Made by a program: the position numbers and the translations under genes
NCBI GenBank assembly: GCA_001599815.1
Contig: BCIA01000005.1
Span: forward strand, 4,534,472-4,598,471
Length of the DNA stretch: 64,000 nucleotides
Reading direction: 5' to 3'
From: Furcasterigmium furcatum
Taxonomy: Eukaryota; Ascomycota; Sordariomycetes; Glomerellales; Plectosphaerellaceae
Part shown: positions 34,553 to 46,182 of the stretch, one piece after another
How the letters are laid out: the number at the start of each line of letters is the position of its first letter
How positions within the stretch are numbered: the first letter of the stretch is position 1
The notes under the pieces: generated by a model
What the model saw: only the letters and a program-made list of their open reading frames with translations
Told to the model about the DNA's origin: nothing
The model's database searches: none

Positions 34553-36076
34553 TCGGTGACATAATCTCTGATCCGTCCGCTCACTTTCATAACATGCTAG
34601 CCAATACGGCCGTGTCGCATCCGCGTCAACACTCCCACGAAACCTCCTATCGCTCCTCCAGCCGATCGAGGGATCCTACTGCCCGTCCTCCGTCTTCGAG
34701 CCCGCGAACCCAGCGAAACCACGCCGAGAACACGGAGAACCGCACTACACCCAGGTCGGGCGCCTCCCGCTTCCCGACCCCTCCCTCGTCATCCTCCCCC
34801 GGCGTTATTGCAGCCAGCGCTCGTGCTCAGAATGCCAACAGCGAGAGTTTGATGGCGTCCCAGGCTCGCGATGCCGCTCTAGCAGGCCCTACAACCGTTG
34901 TCGGCCCGTCCGCCACTTCTCCGAACCAACAGCAACCATCCCCAGCATCCGATCGTTCTCCTGCTGCCGCCAGCGCCTATCCGATTGCCGATGCTTCGTC
35001 CCCAGGGCCCCAGCCTCAGGGTCAGACGATCCGGGTCCGAGACCTGGCCCACCTCCAGAGCCTTGCCCGTGCCGACGTCCTGACAGGGAACGGCTCGGGG
35101 CTGCTGAACGATGCGCCGTCGCAGCAGGTCAAATACGAAATCAGCGGGATGCCTATCGGGGATGTCATCGAGATGGTCGCTGCGCTCTTGACCAAGATCA
35201 CCACCACCAACGACCTACAGCACGATGCCATGCAACGGAATGTCGCGCATCAACAACAGGCCAACCAGAACAGCGAGTCTGGGCATAATTCGTCCATGAG
35301 TCCTCTGAGCACATCTGTTCTCGCCTTTCACGGCAAGAACATCCCGGCCATCACGATCCTGAGTTACCTGTCCCGCATCCACAAGTACTGCCCCACCACC
35401 TTTGAGGTGTTTCTCAGCTTGCTGGTCTACTTTGACCGGATGACGGAAAGGGTCAACGACATGGTGGGCAAGAGCGAAGAGGCCAGGCGGCGGACAACCG
35501 CGGACTCTCGGCCGACAGGAAGTGGTCCCGCGGCAACACCCGCTGCCGATGTCGCTATGCATGACGACGAGAGCGAGGGTGTCGAATCAGACTCTGACCT
35601 GGCGGACGACGACGACGACGAGGAGATGGACGAGCCTCCATCCAGCAAGTCGAGCAGGCGGCCCAGTGAAACGGGTGCCCGGGTGGTGGCCGCCCCCTCA
35701 GACGCGCCAACAATACCCCCCGCTACCTATTTCGTCGTCGATAGCTTCAACATTCATAGGTTGATTATTGCTGGCGTGACCTGCGCAAGCAAATTCTTCT
35801 CGGATGTTTTCTACACCAACTCTAGATACGCCAAGGTATGTGCATTTCCCTTCCTGGTTGTATGCGAGCGTCTCGCTAACGTACTTGCGTCAGGTTGGCG
35901 GCCTGCCCCTCGCAGAGCTGAATCATCTGGAGCTTCAATTCCTGCTCCTGAATGACTTCCGACTTGCTGTGCCCGTCGAAGACCTCGAGGCCTACGCAAC
36001 CATGTTGGTCGAGTTCTACGCGCGGGAGGTGGTCGTGCCACAGTCGTCGACACGACCTGTACCAGTGGATGCTTGA
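34540..36076 (+). CDS. preg: PHO80/PREG-like cyclin of the phosphate-signalling pathway (2 exons, 492 aa)
   Basis: Exons 34540-35835 and 35894-36076 give 492 residues. The first 200 residues are disordered and Ser/Pro-rich. The cyclin box starts at about 205 (GDVIEMVAALLTKITTTND) and continues with FHGKNIPAITILSYLSRIHK and VFLSLLVYFDRMTERV. It resumes after a disordered acidic insertion (about 300-400, with DDDDDEEMDE) at SFNIHRLIIAGVTCASKFFSD and the final exon LPLAELNHLELQFLLLNDFRL. This layout is that of Neurospora PREG and yeast Pho80, which bind a Pho85-type kinase and restrain the NUC-1/Pho4 activator when phosphate is sufficient. The insertion inside the cyclin box is larger than in yeast Pho80. 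An overlapping uORF precedes the start. Confidence 0.9.
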
Positions 36077-39000
36077 CCTGACGTCCATGATCACTTTGTT
36101 TTTGCAACATGAAGATTGATACCCAGATACATACGCTTGGAGACGAGCCCTACATGGAGGAACGGATCATGACGACTGACGACGAGGAGCAGCACGCATG
36201 ATATGAGCTAGAAGGGGATTGCAAAGATTCTGCGCAGCGGCCAGCCGGGGTTGCCTCAGACAGATTCGCGGGGTGTGATCACCCATGTTTTGCAGCATTG
36301 CCGTTCTTGAGCCGGCGGGGAAACGATGCTACGGGAACGAGGGCGGCGCGGCACCAGCCCTGGGATTCAGTAGAGGTCCGCCCGTGGTGGTACTGGCGGT
36401 GTTGGAGGATGCTTTGGAGTTTCAAGGCCACCTTTGGTTGCTAAATAGGTGTGTATAGACAGCGGATGCCCTTAATTAAAGGCGTTGAGATTCTGGCACA
36501 TTCAGTACCTTATGCTGCAGGTGGTGCTATGGTTGACTTGTGAAACTGATGATGGCCGGCCAGCAGCATCATATCCAGCATCCAGTGTACTAGGAACCGC
36601 CACTCCGAATACCAGAAGGGCAAGTAGGTCTGCATCGGTCGTGACGTAGGATCTTCGCGATGAGCTAGAAGAGGCCTCAAAAGAGACGAGAGACGCTCCT
36701 AGATTCCAATACAAAGAGCAACATAGCAAGGCAGGGGCTGGGATCTCGATAACTTATCGTCTCCATTGGATATCTAAGACCTCTTCCTTGACTGGTCTAA
36801 TAACAAGAAAATCTGAGACCTTATCCGATACACCGTTTAGAAACCAGCCTCCTCCTCCTCTTCTTTCTCGCCATACTCCTCGTCGTCCTGCAACTCACTC
36901 CAATAAGGGTCGTCAGGGGGCAGATGAATGTGCTCCCACTACCAGTAAGGAGCTATGCAGTATGCTGATGTCCCAATGATGACCTGCTCGCCATATGCAG
37001 AGAATTAGGTGCCGAGCGAGGGGCTGACGCAGACTGATGGTCGACCGTGATGGTTTGTTTCATGCACATGGCGGTGCAGGCGTCGCCCGAGGCCGCGATG
37101 TGCCAGCTCCGTAGTACGGGGCGGTCCCCTTGAACATGAGAGCCGCGGCCTTTGCCAGTGACTGTGGAATGGAGTACGGCGAGAAGGCATCCTCGGCCTC
37201 GCTGGCTTTGGCCCGCCGGGGACAGGCGCGGGCCGAGGATATCCCTTGACCGGATGCTTCAGACGCTTGGAACCAAGCAGAACTTGGACAGCTTCTGCCT
37301 ACTCCCCAAGGAAATCAACGATGGTAAGAAGTCGATGCAATCCGGACGTCGACTGCACTGACGGCGAACTAGTAACGCGCCAGGCCCGAGGAGATACGCA
37401 CCATCTGGGGCAGCATGGACGACTGAGCCTCCGACTTTGAAGGCCTCTTCAACGATCGTCTCCAACGGCTGGACGGCATGCCATGATAGATAGTCCCCAT
37501 GTAAACTATGAAGGAGAGGTTTTTGACTTATGAATGCACATAGCTCAAATCTGAGTTTCTCGAGTAGATGTAGTACGACATGGCTGGGAGCTGAATCTTG
37601 AGATGCTCGTATTCTCGCTACAACTCACGGGCCCTTGACCAAAGCCCGTACGTTTTATTAGTAATTTGCCAGGCAATAGGAATAATTAATATGCATTGAG
37701 GCCTTTGGTCGACGGCTTTCCCCCTCCCACTCGATGGATGTTCACTTGAGAGCGGACCGCCGCAACGGTTTTCTCTGCCGGCCCTGGACACCGTGTGCTG
37801 GTTCGACGTGGTTAAGGCTGAGAATGAGCCTCATGAAGAATCTCAAGTCAAAAGCGCGCAGGACGGTATGGCAGAGAATTGGACGTCGAATGGCCCAACG
37901 CGGTCTCCGTGGGTGAGAGAATGGACTGTGACAGCAGATTCCCCGCCGACCTGGAGACAAACAAACTGAGATCATCTCACTCGATGTTCGACCCTCGATC
38001 TTCCCTCATCCACGATGACACCCTCAAGTCTCCATTTGGCATCTTCCCACGGTATCGACCTGGCCTGGCACAATGGTTCGAGACCAAAACCTGCGTATGT
38101 GATTCACGCCATCCGGGGCGGCGTCGACGCGCCCCCCGCCGCATCATGCTCGCGAGCACCGACCCCTCGGACCCCTTGGGGCTCTTCGCGCTGCCGGACG
38201 GCGTCGTGGCTTGGATTCTGGGGCGCCGTGAGAGAGGCGTGCGAGCGCTGGGTTGAGTGACTGCCCGTGGATATTCCATAACCCAGCCGTACGTCCTTGC
38301 CTGCATGGTGACAGGCTGGGAAGCACCAGACAAGATCCTGCAAGTCTCCGATCCCGACTTCTCCAACTCGTGCAGTTCTGGTCCGGACGCCGCAGTTACC
38401 GGACATAAGACCGCAGGGCTGGCGACGCCAGCTGTATGCGCGTAGAGGACTGCGACTGCGAACGAAGCCGGAAACGACGGGGCGGCGTCGGCGTCAGCGG
38501 TGGCGATGTTCCACCGCGGTCAGCGCGCCTCTTCGCATCAAGAATCCATTCCGTCATCCTCAGCTGGAATACCCTCCTTGGCGGGTGCCTGCAGACCCCA
38601 GGTAAAAAAGCGTGGTAGAATGACGAGAAGAATCATGCGAAACCCGGCGGTTGCCATTCCCGGAGAATCGCCCGAGCGCTGCCTAGGCCGTGAATCACGG
38701 GGCCGCCGGACCCGCCCGTCCTCGTTGCCATCGCGCGCGTCCGGCTCCGCGCCGCTCGCCACAGGGCGCAGCAGGGCCCCGGATCTCGTGATCAATCCCC
38801 TGGGCATTCCCGGATCCCCATCGAAAAACCGGACAAACACGAGGCGTGGCCACGCGAGGGCTCATGTCGTCATCAACAAAGGCGAGGCTGAGGCGCCCTC
38901 GGTCGCCAGCCTCCCCATTGCCGCCGTGAGGCCTCGGGGACAGCCTGTCCATGGACACTGCAGCAAAACAGTCAATCACCTGCGTGAGCGCGGAGGACCC

Positions 39001-39642
39001 CAGACGTAAGGCGTAAATCATCAAAACTTGTTGAATCGGGCAGGGGATTCTCGCTATCGGCCCCTCCCCGCTGCCCCGACGCCTGCGCGGCCTCCGCGAC
39101 GGCTGGGCCTTGCAGTACGTACGGTATGTACACGTAACCAGGCCTCTTGTAAAGCCTCGTAGTCAAATGAATAGAACCACCGTGTAACGCCCGATAATGC
39201 CCGGAACCGCTGTGCGTGGTCGGCTCAGCTACCTGTCCCGCCCCCCGCCTGCCCCATGATGATGACGGAGCCCAATTGATCATGTCGTTAATGTACAGGT
39301 CGATGCTTTTTTGTTGCCTCCAACCGGCCGGACTGGTTTGCTGCTGCTGTTTGGTGTCCAGCGGGGTGAGCTGGACTGGAATGAGGTGTTGAAAATATAG
39401 GAATCGCTTCTGGCCGCCGCCCACGGCCACCTGGGGTATCATGCCTGGGACCCTCTCTGCTGGGTCCAACAGGCTTTCTTGCGAATCATGCAAAATAAGA
39501 GGTGTGTTGGTTGAATCGAAAGGGAGCGCTGCAATGGCTCGACATGCTTCGCTCGATGCTATGAGTATCTCGCGCGCGCGCGCTCGCTGGGTGGTGCGTC
39601 GGGCTGACTGGTTGATAGACAATGCCGCGCCGGGCGACCTCA
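36077..39642. other. Intergenic interval between the cyclin and coiled-coil genes
   Basis: Apart from the relic at 36837-37480, this 3.6-kb interval shows no supported gene. Many small open frames on both strands lack motifs. An alternating cg tract (about 39571-39582) lies in the 3' flank of the coiled-coil gene. AT-rich patches at 36440-36500 and 37640-37700 separate GC-rich blocks. Confidence 0.4.
36837..37480 (-). pseudogene. Probable decayed multi-exon gene fragment, function unknown
   Basis: Three minus-strand blocks look like protein although no model joins them. The last block (about 36938-36837) opens right after a TAG acceptor, reads WEHIHLPPDDPYWSELQ and ends in an acidic tail before TAA. 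The middle block (about 37215-37050) reads AEDAFSPYSIPQSLAKAAAL in one frame and WHIAASGDACTAMCMKQ in another, so a frame change separates two plausible peptides. An upstream block (about 37478-37400) reads WHAVQPLETIVEEAF then KVGGSVVHAAPDG. Stops and frame changes prevent a full protein. I do not recognise the family; the Cys-containing middle piece faintly recalls a LysM repeat. An expressed multi-exon gene with unusual splicing remains possible. Confidence 0.35.
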
Positions 39643-40194
39643 TCACTTCTTGCCCTTTGTGCCGGTGGCGGTGATCTTGCTCGTGGACATGAGGTCGCCG
39701 ATGTATTTCTGCAGGAACTTGTTGTTGTTGTCGAGCTTGTCGTGCTCTTCGCGGACGGCCTCGATGCGGTGGAATATGGTGAGCAGTGACTCCTGGAGCG
39801 CCTTGGCGTGCCTGCGGGTTGGCCAATGTCAGAATGAGGTCCGCGTCCAGAAGCAGCAGAGGGAGGAGACTGACCGTTTGAGCTCTTCCCGAGCTTCCCT
39901 TCCGAGTGCCTCGATGTCCTCGCTGGTGCGTCTCGGGCTCATTGCTCGCACATCGTCGGGGCCGAATGACTGCTCGACGGGGCCGACGGCGGAGCTATCG
40001 CGGTCGACGACGAGGGGACCGCTGCTCTTTCGGGTGGGAAGCGGGGGACGAACTGGTGCCGGGGCATGAATGTGGGGTTCTTTATGGTGGTCGTTGTCGA
40101 GGGAAGACGACGAAGAAGCGCTCGAAGAGGAGCGATCTAGATGGGGAGGGCGATGCATACTCTCACCGTTGTCGTCGTGAAGATTGTGGTCCAT
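39643..40194 (-). CDS. Short coiled-coil protein (SCOCO/DUF2205 family; 2 exons, 162 aa)
   Basis: Exons 40194-39875 and 39811-39643 join inside an Arg codon (CG|G) to give 162 residues. The first 90 residues are disordered, with a Ser run and His/Asp-rich stretches. The C-terminal 60 residues form a continuous amphipathic helix: LKRHAKALQESLLTIFHRIE, then EAVREEHDKLDNNNKFLQKY, ending IGDLM and a Lys-rich tail. The helix and the position of LDNNNKFLQKYIG match the short coiled-coil (SCOC) family. In animals these proteins bind Golgi ARL GTPases and take part in autophagy and trafficking; the fungal role is not well defined. A TCC/ACC-repeat tract lies about 70 nt upstream of the ATG. Confidence 0.85.
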
Positions 40195-43100
40195 GACAGG
40201 CGACAGGACGGAACTGCGCAGGACGAACCCTGCGTGTGCAGTGATGGTGATGAACTAAGGGATATGGGAGGAGGAGGAGGAGGAGGGGGTGGTGTGGTGG
40301 TGGTGGTGGTGGTGGTGGTATGCGCGCTGGTCGTGATGTCGTCGTCCTCTCGGGTAGAGGTGGGAGTGACGTGAGGGGACAGCGGGCGCGGCAGCTGGCT
40401 GGCAGAAGAATGTATAGGAGCGAGAGTGGCGAGCTGATGGTGTCACAGTCCCCTGTAGACGTGCTCGTGTGAAAATCTCGCCACCATTCAATCCGTCGCG
40501 GAGCTCGTCGTGTTGCTTGAGCACCTGAGGTGGCGGCGGCGGAAGGAGTGAAAAAAAGGGTGAGGAGTCGTGGTACCGGGAGAGAGCGAGCAGCGGTCCT
40601 CCCAAGAAGGGTAAAAACAGAAAAGGGAAAGGCAGCGATAGAGGAAGAGAGAGACCGCCGCGGAGGGTGGAAACGGGGGCTAGTGGAGGTACGTACCTTT
40701 GGCCCGGGTACATGCTAGGCCAGTCCAAGGCTAGTAGGTCCTGGGCTGGGGACACAAGGGCAGGGGGGAGGAGGGAGTGGAGGCAATGGAAGGTGAGCCC
40801 CCAAAATTAAGGGTCCAAACGGACTAAAACCCGCAAGGACGATTGAGCGAAATAGGAGAGACGGATGGGATTTGGGGGGTCAATTGCATGGCCAAACTGC
40901 GAGCCAAGTTGCAGTGTCCTTGATGAAGATGGAACCAATTGTGGGGTTGGCGGTCCCCGAAGTCATGGCACTCCAGTTTGCCAGTGTCCCAGGGGATGGC
41001 GGCGACAGGGGGAGTCACCCTGAGCCGGGTGTGAAAGAAATGGCTGCGTCAAATTATGTGTGCATCGTCTCCCGGCAGGCTCTTCCATGTCTCATGAGAC
41101 GCGATCGCCGGGGGATGGATGACAGGAATATTGCTCCAACTGAACAAGAGATTTTTGGCGAGTGAATCAGTAGTGGAATGTTCTTCGACCTGGGGATCGC
41201 ATCATCGTGAGATCCTCCCTCTGCTGCTGGGCATCACATCAGGCAGCTGCCGAGCCCTGGCTGGCGTGCTACCGAGGCCGAGGCCGAGGCGATGCGAGGG
41301 AGGCCGCTGAATGAGTGACCGTCCTGCAAGACTCACAGCAAGGCAAGGAAGGGTGGGCTCGCCGTCACGAGCAGCGGTGGAGCTCGATGATGCTATCGTG
41401 ATCGTCCCACTGCCACACTGTCCTGAGCGCACAAGGTGTTGCGACGGCGACGACAGGACGACGACTCATGTCGCCAGAGGACCACCAGCTGGTGGAGAGC
41501 CAGGACCTCGTGATCGGGGGTCCTTCCTGGCTTGCTGGCCGATCCCGGGGAAGCGAGCACATGGACGAGGGCACAGGGCGACGTGATTCGAACAAGACGA
41601 GCGGGCGAGGACGAGAAACGGGGCCTCGTCGTGTCGGTGTAAAAGTACATCCCGTACCAAGGACATACAGGTACAAGCCCACGCTTCTCAGCCCCAGGCA
41701 GGGCAGGGTTTGCTCTGCCTCGTGAGAGCTGTGGTCTCGTGAACCGGGCTGCAGGATGCAGAGGGAGGGTCCCTAAAAATCGGGACTCGGGACGACACTG
41801 CAGCCAGCCGCGGCGCCTGAACCAGAGATTGGGGGTCGCGGGCGCTACGACTCGCATATCGAGGGTGATGACTTGGGTGACAGGACCCGGGCAAGACAGG
41901 CCCAATGCGAGCCAAGGTGCTTCCGGAGCGGGGGGCCGCTCTCTGTCAGTCGCAGCTGGAACACGTGGAGCGCTGCGCAGTGTGACTGAGCTGCTGAAAG
42001 TGGTCCAGCTCTCTGCGAGGAAATCGATAGCAGGAGTCAGCTCGTGGGGCGGTGTGCGTCTGTCTCGTCTGCGATGCGATGCGGTGCGGTGCCTGACACG
42101 TCGCCGTCCATCTCTGCGTCTTTTGCCGAGCAGTATGTCAGAGTCTTGTGATGATCAACGACTGATTGACAGGACTTATGACAAGTCGGCCTCTGGAAAT
42201 GTGTCTTCCGAGGAGACATGAATCGGTCCATCCGCCTATCTGCATGGAAGCACCACGGAACCAGATGGACGCCGGGACGAGACAGGGGGAAAAGGAAAGA
42301 GCGTCCCAATCCAGGGGATTCATTTCCAGAGGGGCAGGTAGTGGCATTCCATCTCCACTTGAAAGGAGGAGTGCCTTCCGGGCAGAGGAAGAGTGCACGA
42401 TCCGTTTGGAAACTTCTCAGACTGGTCTGAATGAGAAGTGGTCGCTAACTTACCAATACGATTATTCAGCGTCTCAATTTAGGGACATCCGGCAGAGTCG
42501 GCATCCAGGAAGGAAGCATCCATCGTCGGAGGTGGGTGGGCAAGCCAGGCCGATGGAAAAGTCGGGGTGGCCTTCCTGGGCGACTTCCTTCCTTGACCTG
42601 CGGGACGGGAGCCATCCCATCAATGGAAGTCGAAAATGCAACTGAGGTGTGCCAAGCCCTTGGATTGCCGTGGGGCGGCGCCTACCCTCGTGGCCAAGGA
42701 CCCCTGGACAGCGCCGTCTCATTCGCGAGCGCAGGCACAGCGCAGAAACGACAAGACCCCCGCCAAGATCGACTCTCATTTTTGCTGATCAGCGCCGCCT
42801 GTGACGACATGTGGGGCCCTCCTGAGCGATTGGGCAGGCGCAGGTGGTGGGAGCGGTAATGCGCCCGGCAGGGGTCCTGCTCCTGGCGGTGCCTGCCCAC
42901 GAACCTGCCTGCGACACTGAACGAGTCCATCAAGGACACTGGACGGGACGGGGCCGAGGGGGTGCATTTGCGCCTAACGCTTGCCCTGGAGCTGCTTGCC
43001 CCTTCAGGCCTAGCCGCGGCGGGCTTGCTGGAGCGGCCTGCTGTTGGCACGCTAGCACCGTCTGTCGTGATATTACATTTCCCCTCTCTTTCGTCCCTTT

Positions 43101-46100
43101 TCGTCTTGCTCGACAGACCGAGTGCATCGTGAGATGAGTTAAAACTGCGACGATTCCACGCCTAGCACACTCACCTGAATTGACTGCTGTCTGTCGACCC
43201 GCTTCAGCCCTGGCCTGGCCTCCCCTCCACTGACATCGGCCTTCCTCCTCCGGACATCCGTCGCGCATTCCCCCGGAATGACCCTCGAGACAGTCATCAG
43301 TCCTCTTGGGGCCAGCCCAACATGCCTCCTCCTCGTCAATCGTCTCCCCATACATCCATGAATAACATCTGTTTGCCTCGGCTGGTGGCGGAATAACATC
43401 ACACGCATAACCAACTCCTCCATACGTAGGTGACGATCGCAGGTCACCCCCGAAAGCTGACACCTTGTGCGAATTCCTCGAACCAAAGCTGATACTTGGT
43501 ACGTGCGAGTCCGTGGCATCCATCCGACTCCAGTGGTCGCCACAGCCGTGATGTCACTGATCGGCGGTCCTGGGGGCTTCTCCCTGCCACTCGCCGCCGG
43601 CCGTTGCCGCACAGGGCGCACGACTCGAGGCACGAGCGGCGCGCATCGTTGAGCGCTCATCCACCCAGTGGGAAGGCACATGATAGTTATTACATTATTG
43701 TTGGAAGATCCCTCGAGGACCGGGTAATACGGCTTTCGAGGATCCCTCGGGAACCGTTGAGACGTAGCGCGATACGTCCAGGATGTATGTACAAGTACAT
43801 ATCTTCTGCCGTCCTCCGTTCCCCAGGACACTTACTTCGCCTCGACGTTCGTGATAATCCAGCACCGGATTCTTTGGTGTTGTGTCCCGGTCGTGAAAGG
43901 CGAGTCTCCTGATTTCTGCCTCCTGGCTGACCAGTGATGCGAGCAACTCCGCCCAGATAGTCGGCCACTCCCCTCCCCAGAGGCGGCGCGAGTGAGTTTT
44001 CGTGCACCCACCCGCTCACTCACTCGCTCGCTCCTCAACACGCTTGCTTGTTGGTGCAGTGGGCAGTCAGTGGGCAGAGAGGTTTGGAAGGCGGGCCGTG
44101 ACCGACGATCGTGACCAAGAGGACCAATGAGCGCCGATCCGCCGAGGTCCCTCCTTGCTCCGCGACTGGATGCCATTGGCTTCTCAGTTTCTCTCGCTGC
44201 CGGTTGTTTTCTCCTCGAGTTGATCATTCCAGTCGATCTGCCTTTCTTTTGCCCTGAACAATCCCTGTGCACAACGTCATTCGCCGGGGCTCGCGTCCAC
44301 CACCGGGCGGACATGCCTCTTCCCGGGACGACGGCGTCACGAGGTTCAGCACTCCGCAAGCATGACAGGAGAGGACAGGAATGTGTCAGTCAGTCTTCCT
44401 CTGAGGAGAAGCCTCTGCGATTTTATCCCGATCTGCAAATTGCATCCCGCTTGCCCGCACAACGTGGACTTTCGTTGTTCCCCCACCGCGCCTCGGAGAT
44501 TCTCCCCCAAACCGGAATAGACGACCTCTGTCCGGGGACTTTGAACGACTTCCGCGGTTGTTACCATGATCCTGGTACAGCCTAGTTGCAGTGGCAGGTC
44601 CGCTTATGTATCGTCAGGACGACCTTTCCGAAGCACCGATCTCTCTACTACTTATGTCAAGTATCACATCCGAGCATCTCAGGACACCCGTCCGTCCAGG
44701 ATGTGGCTGCTCGATGCCTGGAGGAAGCAAGCTTGCAAGCCCGAGTCGCGGGGGAACAATCACTCAGCGATCTGCGGGTGGTAGGCTCCCGTGGAATGAT
44801 AGTGACCAACCGCGTCGCTGCCACGACCCTCCAAAGCCTTGCCCTTTGCCCTCACCGATACTGATCTACGGTGTCCATTACGCGCTTCATGCCGCAGTCC
44901 CCTGACATGCGACGCAGGCCCCTTCACCATCCAGTCAGTCCCTAGATACCTTGCAGGCGGGCAGACTGACTGGTCATTTCATCTCGAGGTCCAGAGGGCC
45001 CTTCGTACGCACGCCTGCTGGACCCAGGAATGACAATGACCTCAACAGGCCTGGCACCAAGCCAAGCTGGCAGCCTGCGAACACCCCCCATCATGTGAGA
45101 CAGAAAGGGAAGGCAATGAAGGCTACTGTACCCGTGATGCGAAGACACTGCTTCGGCCAAGATGCGCGGGGGGCCAAGATCTGACTGCCTCCCTTGCTCA
45201 TCCCAGGCAGGCTTCAGAGAAGCGTGGAGGGAGGTCTTGACCGTCGGAGGCCACAGAGGCTGCCCGGTATCACGACACACTTCGGCCCTGAGCCTGCCGT
45301 GTTGAATGAAGGCTCTTCGAAGCGTGTGGTCTTATAGAGAACCCCCTTGGTACGTTCCTCGTGCGCCGTCGGTATCTGAAGGCCAAGAGTGTTTGCCATC
45401 GCAGCCTGCCGCTAGCTCGACACCGCCTGAAGCCGGAGGGGGGCCGCCAAGACGATGCTATCGATCTCCTGGTGCCATGTGTCGACCAACCGGCGGACTC
45501 GAACGAGCCCTGATCCTCTTGCGCTGGGGCTCTGCGGCATTCGGGAGAATACTAATCGAAAGAGATCTCCGAGAGGATCTCCGGGTCTTCGCGTAGTGCT
45601 CTTCTCTTCCCCTGGCGCGCCTGGAATAAGGACAAGCGCTTCATGGCCCGCTCGTGGTGCCCAGCAAGACGGCGCGCGGGATGTCGAAATGGGACGGCTT
45701 CGCCTGAAGTGCGGACGATTTGCTCCTCTAGCTCGGCGGGTCGCGATCCGGCCTGGCGAGAGTCCACTGAGGTGCAGAAGCCCACTCGCACAGATCTTAT
45801 CTTCAGGCGAGGGAGGGGGACATCGGGCATCGTCAGAAGAGGGGCGAAGTCGTCGAGGGGTAATAGGAGTCACGATATCCAGAGCATCACGGGGAAAGGG
45901 GGTGTAGTGAGGAATTGTTTTTGTCTCTTGGATGCTGAAACTTGTGATGTAGGTTAAGTAACTCCGACAAACTTCAGAACTTGAGGGGATTCAGGGGTTT
46001 TATCTCCCGAACGACACTGCTGATTCTCCCACCCGTAATACACACAACAAACTCTCGTCGATGCCGGGATCTCGTACACGTGAATCCATCCCTGAACTTT

Positions 46101-46182
46101 TCTTCTCTTCTCTCAAGTCGCCTCCTGATGTTCCTGGTGTTCCTGATGTTCCGAATATTCCACGCGTGCCGGGACGAGAAGC
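40195..46182. other. 6-kb interval without a recognisable gene
   Basis: This is the longest gene-free stretch. Open frames up to 230 codons (for example minus strand 43139-43831) are Arg/Pro/Ser-rich, overlap on several frames and show no motif. The GC content stays high, so it is not a typical AT-rich repeat graveyard. I see no tRNA, transposon ends or arrays. It could hold non-coding RNA, long leaders or lineage-specific genes I cannot recognise. Confidence 0.4.
40264..40320. repeat. Compound trinucleotide microsatellite (GGA)n-(TGG)n
   Basis: The plus strand reads about seven GGA units (40266-40286) followed by about ten TGG units (40290-40319). It lies 70-125 nt upstream of the coiled-coil gene's ATG, where the coding strand is a polypyrimidine/ACC tract. 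Such tracts vary in length between isolates and could influence promoter strength. Confidence 0.85.

Noticed and set aside
43139..43831. 230-codon minus-strand open frame
   Set aside because: Arg/Pro-rich with no motif, overlapping frames on both strands and no coding bias.
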